A stretch of DNA of 15,278 nt from JANQPX01 sp039028235 (GTDB lineage Bacteria; Pseudomonadota; Alphaproteobacteria; Geminicoccales; Geminicoccaceae), in the NCBI GenBank assembly GCA_039028235.1, contig JBCCIN010000063.1, positions 1 to 15,278 of the forward strand. The letters are read 5' to 3'. This document shows, in pieces, positions 6,165 through 12,920 of this stretch. Numbering within the stretch: position 1 is the first letter of the stretch; each line of letters begins with the position of its first letter. The position numbers and the translations under genes are program-made. The notes below the pieces were generated by a model, which saw nothing but the letters and a program-made list of their open reading frames with translations, was not told the DNA's origin and did not search any database.

Positions 6165-9038
6165 ATGGACGAATTCATTCGCGTTCGCGGAGCGAGGGAG
6201 CACAATCTGCGATCGATCGATGTCGATCTGCCACGCAACGAATTGGTGGTGATCACCGGTCTTTCCGGGTCCGGCAAATCCTCGCTCGCCTTCGATACCA
6301 TCTATGCCGACGGTCAGCGCCGTTATGTCGAGAGCTTGTCGGCCTATGCTCGCCAGTTCCTGGAGCTGATGCAAAAACCGGATGTCGACAGCATCACCGG
6401 GCTGTCGCCGGCGATTTCCATCGAGCAGAAGACGACGTCCCGGAACCCGCGCTCCACGGTCGGTACGGTCACGGAGATCTATGACTATCTCCGCCTGTTG
6501 TTCGCGCGTATCGGCGTGCCCTATTCGCCGGCGACCGGTCTGCCGATCGAGAGTCAGACCGTCTCGCAAATGGTCGATCGTATCGGCGAGATGCCTGAGG
6601 GCTCCCGCCTTTATCTGCTGGCGCCCATCGTTCGCGGACGCAAAGGCGAATATCGCAAAGAATTCGCCGAGCTGCAGCGGCAGGGTTTTCAGCGGGTCAA
6701 GGTTGATGGCGAACTCTACGAGATCGACGAGGTGCCCGCGCTCAACAAGAAGCTGAAGCATGACATCGAGGTGGTGGTCGATCGCTTGGTGCTTGCCGAA
6801 GGCCTTGAACAGCGCCTTGCCGACAGCATTGAAACGGCACTGAACCTGTCCGACGGTTTGCTGGTGGTGGAAAATGCTGACGGAGGTGATCCAATCACCC
6901 TGTCCGCCAAGTTCGCCTGTCCGGTGTCGGGCTTCACCATCGACGAGATCGAGCCGCGTCTCTTCTCCTTCAACAATCCCTTTGGCGCCTGCCCGACCTG
7001 CGACGGGCTTGGCCAGAAGCTCTACATGGATCCCGAGCTTGTGGTGCCGGAGCCGGAGAAGACGCTGGAGGAAGGTGCGATCGAGCCCTGGGCGAACTCG
7101 ACATCCACCTATTACCAGCAGACGCTTGACGGCATTGCGGCGCATTTTGGTCACGGGCTGGACACGCCGTTCGACGAACTGCCCGAGGCCATGCGGGACA
7201 TGATCCTTTATGGCTCCGGTGGCAAACCGATCGAGCTCACCTACGACGACGGCTTTCGCCACTACACGACCAGCAAGCCCTTCGAGGGCGTTCTGCCCAA
7301 TCTGGAGCGGCGCTGGCGCGAGACCGAGAGTGCGTGGATGCGCGAAGAGCTCGGCAAATATCAGAGCACGGCGCCTTGCGAAGCCTGCGACGGCCATCGC
7401 CTGAAGCCGGAAGCGCTCGCGGTCAAGATCCACGGTCGCCATATCAGCGAGATCACCGAGTTTTCCATTCAGGAAGCGGGCGCCTGGTTCGAGGCTCTGC
7501 CGGAGCATCTGAACGACAAGCAGAACGAGATTGCGGTTCGCATCCTGAAAGAGATCAACGAGCGTCTCGGTTTCCTGAACAATGTCGGTCTCGGCTATCT
7601 CACGCTCTCGCGCAACAGCGGCTCGCTTTCCGGCGGCGAGAGTCAGCGCATCCGGCTTGCCTCGCAGATCGGCTCAGGCCTCACAGGCGTTCTCTACGTG
7701 CTGGACGAACCGTCCATCGGTCTGCATCAGCGGGACAATGACCGGCTGTTGAAAACTCTCGTTCACCTTCGGGATCTCGGCAATACGGTTATTGTGGTCG
7801 AGCACGACGAGGATGCGATCCGCGAGGCCGACCATGTTATCGACATGGGTCCCGGCGCCGGCGTCCATGGCGGCATGGTCGTGGCGGCGGGCACGCCTGA
7901 GGAGATCATGGCCTCACCCGAAAGCCTGACCGGTCAATATCTCGCCGGACATCGGCAGATCGCCGTGCCGAAAAAGCGGCGGAAGGCCAAGAGAAAGCAT
8001 TTTCTTGAGCTGAATGGCGCGCGAGCCAACAATCTCCAAGATGTCGATGCCCGATTTCCGCTCGGCACCTTCACCTGCATCACTGGCGTTTCCGGCAGCG
8101 GCAAGTCGACCCTCGTACTCGATACGCTCTATCCCGTGCTCGCCCGCCATCTTCATCGCGCCCGCAAGCATGCCGCTGCCCATGACGACGTCAGGGGGCT
8201 GGACCATCTCGACAAGGTCGTGGATATCGACCAGTCGCCAATCGGGCGTACGCCGCGCTCGAACCCGGCAACCTATACCGGCTGTTTCACCCCGATTCGC
8301 GACTGGTTCGCCGGGCTCCCTGAGGCCAAGGCGCGGGGCTACAAGGCCGGGCGCTTTTCCTTCAACGTCAAAGGAGGGCGCTGCGAGGCCTGTCAGGGTG
8401 ACGGGCTGATCAAGATCGAGATGCATTTTCTTCCGGACGTCTTCGTGACGTGTGATGTCTGCGATGGGAAGCGATTCAATCGGGAAACGCTCGAGGTGAA
8501 GTATCGCGATCACTCGATCGCCGATGTCCTTGATATGACGGTCGAAACCGCCGTCGATTTCTTCCAGGCCGTGCCGCCGATCCGTCATCGGCTTGAGACG
8601 CTGCAGAAAGTAGGGTTGGGCTACATAAAGCTCGGCCAGTCCGCGACCACGCTTTCCGGCGGCGAGGCGCAGCGGGTCAAGCTGGCCAAGGAATTGGCGC
8701 GAAGAGCGACCGGGGATACGCTCTATATCCTGGACGAACCGACCACAGGCCTCCACTTTGAAGATGTCAGGAAGCTTCTGGAGGTCCTGCATGCGCTGGT
8801 CGAGCAAGGCAACACGGTGGTGGTGATCGAGCACAATCTCGAAGTCATCAAGACGGCCGATTACCTGATCGATCTTGGCCCTGAGGGCGGTACCGGTGGC
8901 GGGCGTATCGTCGCAACCGGTACGCCAGAAGATGTCGCGGCGATCGAAGGTAGCTACACCGGCCACTATCTCCGACGCTCGCTTCGCCTGCCGCTCGAAG
9001 GGCAGGCAAGCGGATCAAAGAAAGAGCGCCGCGCCTGA
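6165..9038 (+). CDS. uvrA: Excinuclease ABC subunit A (UvrA)
   Basis: UvrA is the damage-recognition ATPase of nucleotide excision repair; as a dimer it loads UvrB onto lesions. The 957-residue product is full length. It has Walker A GLSGSGKSS at 32-40, the UvrB-binding and insertion regions, then LSGGESQR and VLDEPSIGLH of the first ATPase. The second ATPase has GVSGSGKST, LSGGEAQR and ILDEPTTGLH. The second zinc module is complete (CEAC...CDVC around the stretch after VKGGR). In the first, Cys252, Cys276 and Cys279 are present, but the fourth position is Ser255 (CPVS). I believe this change is shared by other alphaproteobacterial UvrA proteins. The ATG at 6165 gives the usual N-terminus (MDEFIRVRGAREHNL). 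No GTTC-N7-GTTC LexA box is visible upstream. The chorismate mutase gene follows after 28 bp. Confidence 0.98.
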   Translation: MDEFIRVRGAREHNLRSIDVDLPRNELVVITGLSGSGKSSLAFDTIYADGQRRYVESLSAYARQFLELMQKPDVDSITGLSPAISIEQKTTSRNPRSTVGTVTEIYDYLRLLFARIGVPYSPATGLPIESQTVSQMVDRIGEMPEGSRLYLLAPIVRGRKGEYRKEFAELQRQGFQRVKVDGELYEIDEVPALNKKLKHDIEVVVDRLVLAEGLEQRLADSIETALNLSDGLLVVENADGGDPITLSAKFACPVSGFTIDEIEPRLFSFNNPFGACPTCDGLGQKLYMDPELVVPEPEKTLEEGAIEPWANSTSTYYQQTLDGIAAHFGHGLDTPFDELPEAMRDMILYGSGGKPIELTYDDGFRHYTTSKPFEGVLPNLERRWRETESAWMREELGKYQSTAPCEACDGHRLKPEALAVKIHGRHISEITEFSIQEAGAWFEALPEHLNDKQNEIAVRILKEINERLGFLNNVGLGYLTLSRNSGSLSGGESQRIRLASQIGSGLTGVLYVLDEPSIGLHQRDNDRLLKTLVHLRDLGNTVIVVEHDEDAIREADHVIDMGPGAGVHGGMVVAAGTPEEIMASPESLTGQYLAGHRQIAVPKKRRKAKRKHFLELNGARANNLQDVDARFPLGTFTCITGVSGSGKSTLVLDTLYPVLARHLHRARKHAAAHDDVRGLDHLDKVVDIDQSPIGRTPRSNPATYTGCFTPIRDWFAGLPEAKARGYKAGRFSFNVKGGRCEACQGDGLIKIEMHFLPDVFVTCDVCDGKRFNRETLEVKYRDHSIADVLDMTVETAVDFFQAVPPIRHRLETLQKVGLGYIKLGQSATTLSGGEAQRVKLAKELARRATGDTLYILDEPTTGLHFEDVRKLLEVLHALVEQGNTVVVIEHNLEVIKTADYLIDLGPEGGTGGGRIVATGTPEDVAAIEGSYTGHYLRRSLRLPLEGQASGSKKERRA

Positions 9039-9065
9039 CGAAGTGCCCACCGTCGGAGGAGCCGC

Positions 9066-9362
9066 ATGTCCGAACCGTCGCCATCGTCGCTCAAGGAATT
9101 CCGTAAGAGCATCGACAATCTGGACGCGACGCTGATCTATGTGCTCGCGGAACGCTTCCGCCTGACCAAGCGAGTTGGTGAATTCAAACGGGATCGCGGG
9201 CTTCCATCCAGCGACAAGGCGCGCGAGGCTGAGCAGATCGCCCGGCTGAAGGCTCTTGCCGTCGAGGCGGATCTCGATCCGGAATTTGCCGAACGCTTTC
9301 TTCGTTTCGTCATCGACGAGGTGATACGGCATCATGAGCGGATCAAGCACGCGTCCTCCTGA
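9066..9362 (+). CDS. Chorismate mutase, AroQ class
   Basis: It converts chorismate to prephenate, the branch point to phenylalanine and tyrosine, in the cytoplasm. The 98-residue all-helical protein aligns without gaps to the E. coli P-protein mutase domain with an offset of two. Arg13, Arg30, Lys41, Asp50, Arg53 and Glu54 correspond to Arg11, Arg28, Lys39, Asp48, Arg51 and Glu52. The position of E. coli Gln88 is His90 here. It is a free-standing enzyme without a fused prephenate dehydratase or dehydrogenase. The start at 9066 has GGAGGAG a few bases upstream. It lies 28 bp after uvrA and may be co-transcribed with it; there is no functional link between the two. Confidence 0.94.
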   Translation: MSEPSPSSLKEFRKSIDNLDATLIYVLAERFRLTKRVGEFKRDRGLPSSDKAREAEQIARLKALAVEADLDPEFAERFLRFVIDEVIRHHERIKHASS

Positions 9363-9743
9363 TCCGAACAGCGGCGCCGATGTTGGCAATAGTGGTCGGT
9401 CGAGAGACGAGGCGTGTGTCGAAACTGGCCCCTTATAGGTGAAATGTGGAAAAATATTGTCACCCACGGAATGCTTCTTGCCGTCGGGTGTTCACGATAT
9501 GTACAGCGTAGCACTAGTAATGCGGCGTCAAGACAAGGTTATTCGATCACGAATCGACCGACGATCGCTTGTATGGAAAGTTTCCTGGGGATAACAGCTT
9601 TTTCGCATTTTACATGAACACCATTCTTGGGGTAAAAAGGAGAAAATCATCAAGATATTGACGCAATTGCTAGGATTCTATCTAGATGTTGCAGGTGGTC
9701 GCCGAGAAAAATGACTAGGAAGCGCCTTTCGGGAGTTGAAGAA
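9363..9743. other. Gene-poor 381-bp stretch with short inverted repeats
   Basis: No convincing gene is found on either strand. The DNA is AT-richer than its surroundings, especially in the second half. It holds ATTCG-ATCA-CGAAT (9541-9554), GGAAA-G-TTTCC (9575-9585), a relaxed DnaA-like nonamer on the minus strand (9445-9453) and a promoter candidate near 9658. A small RNA or a long regulatory leader for the next gene is possible but not shown. Confidence 0.4.
9658..9686 (+). promoter_or_regulatory. Weak promoter candidate for the hypothetical gene
   Basis: TTGACG at 9658-9663 is followed after 17 bases by TCTAGA (9681-9686), or after 15 bases by TATCTA. The leader to the ATG at 9744 would be about 50 bases. 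The -35 is good and the -10 is poor. Confidence 0.3.
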
Positions 9744-10217
9744 ATGAGTTCAGACAATGCCGCGATGGAAGCCGCGTTGCTGGAAATCGCCAAGGACCTT
9801 CTTCAAGCCAGTGATGACCTCGCATCGAGCGACCCAGCGGCTTCTGCCAAGCTGGCACATGAGGCCTATGAGATCGGGCGGGATCTGGGAATTGTCAGAA
9901 ATCATCTTGATGACGACACCAGTCTTTCAGCTGCGTTGAACGGCTCTTCCCCTCAGAATGAGGTGATGTCGATCGAGCCGGCGGAAGAACCTGAGGACAG
10001 GCCCGCATACCGGCATCGTCATAGCGAAGACGACTCCGACGCTGACCTCCTGCGTATTCTCGATCGGCAGAAGGCGATGCTGCCGAAGCCTGTGGAGTTG
10101 TCGCCGGTCAGAACGCCGAGCCGGAATGCAAGGACCATGACGTTCGAGTCGGCACCGGCCCGGCGTTCGGGGTGGTTCGGCTGGATGCGGCCTCGTGAGT
10201 GGCGTCACGCTGGTTGA
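9744..10217 (+). CDS. Hypothetical protein with acidic middle and basic Trp-rich tail
   Basis: The product has 157 residues from the ATG at 9744, which has GGAG 8 bases upstream; an in-frame ATG at 9711 without a clear ribosome site would add 11 residues. The N-terminal 60 residues look helical, with many Ala and Leu and regular acidic residues. A low-complexity acidic linker follows, and the end is basic and Trp-rich (RRSGWFGWMRPREWRHAG). There is no signal peptide and no long hydrophobic helix, so it is probably cytoplasmic, with a tail that might touch membrane or nucleic acid. I do not recognise a family. It stands alone between a 381-bp gap and a reductase gene on the same strand. Codon use looks like that of its neighbours, which supports it being a real gene. 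Confidence 0.65.
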   Translation: MSSDNAAMEAALLEIAKDLLQASDDLASSDPAASAKLAHEAYEIGRDLGIVRNHLDDDTSLSAALNGSSPQNEVMSIEPAEEPEDRPAYRHRHSEDDSDADLLRILDRQKAMLPKPVELSPVRTPSRNARTMTFESAPARRSGWFGWMRPREWRHAG

Positions 10218-10260
10218 GCGAGGCGAGTGCGCTTCGAGGCGAGGAGTCGTCGTGGGTTAC

Positions 10261-10276
10261 TGATCGCTTGCGATCA
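10261..10276. promoter_or_regulatory. Inverted repeat upstream of the reductase
   Basis: TGATCGC-TT-GCGATCA is a perfect 7+2+7 inverted repeat, 58 bp before the reductase ATG. It could be an operator or a small hairpin; no T run follows it. Confidence 0.3.
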
Positions 10277-10333
10277 AGCTGGCCTTGAGCCTTCTGAGCG
10301 GGAATCTGTTAGGCGATCCAGTAGAATGTCCTC

Positions 10334-11329
10334 ATGAAACAGGTCCGCTTCTCCACGTTCGGTGACCCCGAAACGGTGGTTTTTTGCGACAATGTTCCCG
10401 ATCCTGGTCTGCCTGGTCACGACGAGGTCCTGGTGACTATCGACGCTTTTCCCATCAATCCTGCCGATCTCCTGACGATTACCGGCGGATATGCGGTCAA
10501 GCCCGATCTGCCGGCGACGCTCGGCGCCGAGGCAACCGGCCGGATCGCTGCTCTTGGTGCCGGTGTTACCGGTTTTCGTATCGGTGATCGCGTGATCATC
10601 CTGGCGAGAAACAATTGGTGCCAGCAGCGTCGACTACCTTCAACTGGCGTGCTCAAGATCGACCAGTCGGCCGACGTCCTTCAACTCGCCATGCTCAAGG
10701 TCAATCCGGCGACCGCATGGATGATGATGAAGAACTATGTTCAGCTGGAACCCGGAGACTGGTTGATTCAGGATGCAGCGAATTCCGGGGTCGGTCTGGC
10801 ACTGGCCGGCCTTGCAGGAGCGGAGGGTGTCCATACCGTCAATGTAGTCCGCCGGCCGGAGGCGATGTCAGTGCTTCGAGCGCTGAGCGCCGACGTCGTT
10901 TTGGTGGACGGCGACGATCTCGCCGACAGGGTCGCCGAAGCGACCAAAGGCGCCGCGATTTCGCTGGCGATTGACGCTGTTGGCGGACTTCAGGTGATGC
11001 GTCTTGCCGATTGTCTCGCCGAGGGTGGTACAGTGGTGAACTATGGCCTGCTCTCGGGCGAACCCTGCCAGATCCGGGCCGATCAGACGATCTTCAAATC
11101 AGTGACGCTGACGGGTTTCTGGCTACAGAAAGCCTTGAACTCCATGCAGCGGTCTGACATCGAGCGGCTCTACCAGACGCTTGCCTTACACATGGCCGCG
11201 AAGACGCTTGCCGTCGACGTCGAGGCCACTTATTCGATTGACGATATCAAAGATGCCGTAGCGCATGCCGGCCGGGATCATCGCAAAGGCAAGATACTCG
11301 TTCTGCCCAACGGCGATGTCGCCAGCTGA
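10334..11329 (+). CDS. Medium-chain reductase, 2-enoyl thioester reductase-like (MECR/Etr1 type)
   Basis: A 331-residue member of the zinc-independent branch of medium-chain dehydrogenases/reductases. It follows human MECR and yeast Etr1 along its length: NPADLLTITGGY with the candidate catalytic Tyr53, the PATLGAEATGRI segment, GDWLIQDAANSGVG (nucleotide-binding loop around 141-154), NVVRRPE with an Arg suited to NADPH, and IFKSVTLTGFWLQKAL. No zinc ligands are visible. By family it would reduce the double bond of 2-enoyl-CoA or enoyl-ACP with NADPH; a quinone reductase-like activity on another alkene is the alternative. The ATG at 10334 has only a weak ribosome site. The gene is alone, with a palindrome 58 bp upstream, and converges on the secretion operon across a 160-235 bp gap. 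Confidence 0.85.
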   Translation: MKQVRFSTFGDPETVVFCDNVPDPGLPGHDEVLVTIDAFPINPADLLTITGGYAVKPDLPATLGAEATGRIAALGAGVTGFRIGDRVIILARNNWCQQRRLPSTGVLKIDQSADVLQLAMLKVNPATAWMMMKNYVQLEPGDWLIQDAANSGVGLALAGLAGAEGVHTVNVVRRPEAMSVLRALSADVVLVDGDDLADRVAEATKGAAISLAIDAVGGLQVMRLADCLAEGGTVVNYGLLSGEPCQIRADQTIFKSVTLTGFWLQKALNSMQRSDIERLYQTLALHMAAKTLAVDVEATYSIDDIKDAVAHAGRDHRKGKILVLPNGDVAS

Positions 11330-11487
11330 TTTCGCTTGATAGCAAACAACCTTTCGCATTGACCGCTCAGAGGTAGAGGCACGTCCCGATGGGTGATCCG
11401 GTTGATCGATCAGCCTGGGAAATGTCGGAGAGCGAACGGGCTGCCGGCGAGCCGTCCCCCGGGATGTCGCGCTAAGGATGCCTGGCC

Positions 11488-11568
11488 TTATGGATCCTCA
11501 TCGCTCTGTCGGAAAAACCGGTAGCTGCCGCGGAGCGCATAGACGGCGTGCTGGACGATGCAGATCAT
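11488..11568 (-). CDS. Possible 26-residue frame overlapping the hlyD-like stop
   Basis: An ATG at 11568 overlaps the stop codon of the adaptor gene as ATGA and opens 26 codons ending in TAA. The product is basic and aromatic, without a known motif. The same ATGA junction links the other genes of this operon, which is the only reason to list it. Chance is more likely. Confidence 0.2.
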   Translation of the reverse strand: MICIVQHAVYALRGSYRFFRQSDEDP

Positions 11569-12920
11569 CGCTCCCGAAAGGCCGTATCCCAGGCACGGTA
11601 GACCGGCTTCAGCAGATACTCCAGCAGCGTCCGTCGGCCAGTTTTGATTTGTGCCTGTAGAGTCATGCCGGGCGTAAGAGCCTTGTCGTCAAGAGTTTCA
11701 TGGGCGAGAGAGATCGAGGCGCGATAATAGGGCATCGCATTCTCATCGATGAAGGTGGATGGTGAGACTGATTCAACGCTCCCTTCCAGATAACCATGTC
11801 GATGCGGCTCGATTCCGTCGATGGCGATGCGCACTGCCTGACCCGGCTGAACGTGGCTGACTTCGGATGTCGGCAGGCGTGCCTCCGCGTCCAGACCACC
11901 GTCGAGCGGGATGATCTCGACGATGGGGTCGCCCGGTGCAATCGTCTGGCCGGGATGCCGAACTTTGAGCTCCATCACAACGCCACGTGACGACGCGACA
12001 ATCCTGCCGCGTTCCAGGCGTTTCTCCATGGCGTCGATTTGTTGTCGCGTCTCGTTGAGATCCATCATGGCCGACGACAGCTGATCGCTTTGTCTCTGCA
12101 TTCGACTGGCGACCGTGCTTTCAAGTCGTCGTTCGGACTCGGCAAGACCAGTTTCCGCTTCACGAATCTGTCCTTGGATCTCTTTGAGCTCCGATGCGGC
12201 GTCGATCACCTGTTGCTCGACGTCGATCAACTGTGTCTTGGGCAACAAACCCAGGGCGTGAAGCTGACGATCGGAATCGAGCTTGCTTTCGAGCAGCGAT
12301 AGCCTAAAAGCCGCGTTTTTCTCAAGGGAGCGTGCATTGGCCAGAACCTCGGATCGACGATCGATCTCCGCCTGGACGAGGGCCCGCTCCGATGCGAGGG
12401 CTTCCTGCTCAAAGCGAAGGAGGCGCATCTGTTCCTCGGCCACGGCCTCGGCGTTTTCCGACCGTCGAATGGCTGCCGTCAACGGCAGATCCACGAGGGA
12501 TTGAAGTCGGCGAACCTGGGCGAACAGGGCCGCCTCTCGATGGGTCAGACGATCGATCTGCGCTTCGCCTTCGGGATCCTTGAGGATGAGAAGGAGATCA
12601 CCCTCATCGACCACCTGGCCTTCCTCCACCTCAATTCGATCGACAATACCGCCTTCGAAGCTCTGAAGAATCTGACTGCCGGCTGACGCCACGATCTTTC
12701 CGGTGCTGCTGGTGACCACATCGACTTCGACCAGGGCACCTGCAACAACAGCAGTCGCGACGAAGGCGAAGCCGAGGAGGCAGGCCATCGCAGGCGCGCG
12801 CGGGGGTCCGGCTTCTTCGAGAAGAGCTGCCTGAGACAAAAAAGTTGTCTGCGTCGGAAACGCAAAACGCCTTCCCGCGGTCACGGCCGCTGGCTTGGTG
12901 CTGATCGCGGTCTCGCTCAT
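11565..12920 (-). CDS. HlyD-family type I secretion periplasmic adaptor
   Basis: The membrane fusion protein of a type I secretion system; it bridges the inner-membrane ABC transporter and an outer-membrane TolC-type channel. The 451 residues begin with about 43 cytoplasmic residues and one membrane helix at about 44-66. A first lipoyl-like half follows (GGIVDRIEVEEGQVVDEGD, 90-108), then a long alpha-helical coiled-coil hairpin (about 117-330). A second lipoyl half (RGVVMELKVRHPGQTIAPGD) and a beta-barrel region ending LLEYLLKP near the C-terminus complete it. Length and order are normal for HlyD/PrtE-type adaptors. Its ATG overlaps the stop of the ABC gene as ATGA, so the two are translationally coupled. 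The cargo is unknown, and no TolC gene is in the window. Confidence 0.95.
   Translation of the reverse strand: MSETAISTKPAAVTAGRRFAFPTQTTFLSQAALLEEAGPPRAPAMACLLGFAFVATAVVAGALVEVDVVTSSTGKIVASAGSQILQSFEGGIVDRIEVEEGQVVDEGDLLLILKDPEGEAQIDRLTHREAALFAQVRRLQSLVDLPLTAAIRRSENAEAVAEEQMRLLRFEQEALASERALVQAEIDRRSEVLANARSLEKNAAFRLSLLESKLDSDRQLHALGLLPKTQLIDVEQQVIDAASELKEIQGQIREAETGLAESERRLESTVASRMQRQSDQLSSAMMDLNETRQQIDAMEKRLERGRIVASSRGVVMELKVRHPGQTIAPGDPIVEIIPLDGGLDAEARLPTSEVSHVQPGQAVRIAIDGIEPHRHGYLEGSVESVSPSTFIDENAMPYYRASISLAHETLDDKALTPGMTLQAQIKTGRRTLLEYLLKPVYRAWDTAFRER

Noticed and set aside
6129..7508. 459-codon open frame antisense to uvrA
   Set aside because: It is a mirror of uvrA codons in GC-rich DNA; the rightward UvrA protein is unmistakable over the whole stretch.
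7914..8966. 350-codon open frame antisense to the 3' half of uvrA
   Set aside because: Same reason: an antisense shadow of conserved UvrA coding sequence.
9600..9713. Short open frame before the hypothetical gene, with AAGGAG inside and a TGA overlapping the ATG at 9711
   Set aside because: It has no ATG or GTG start after AAGGAG; the only usable codon is a TTG too far away.
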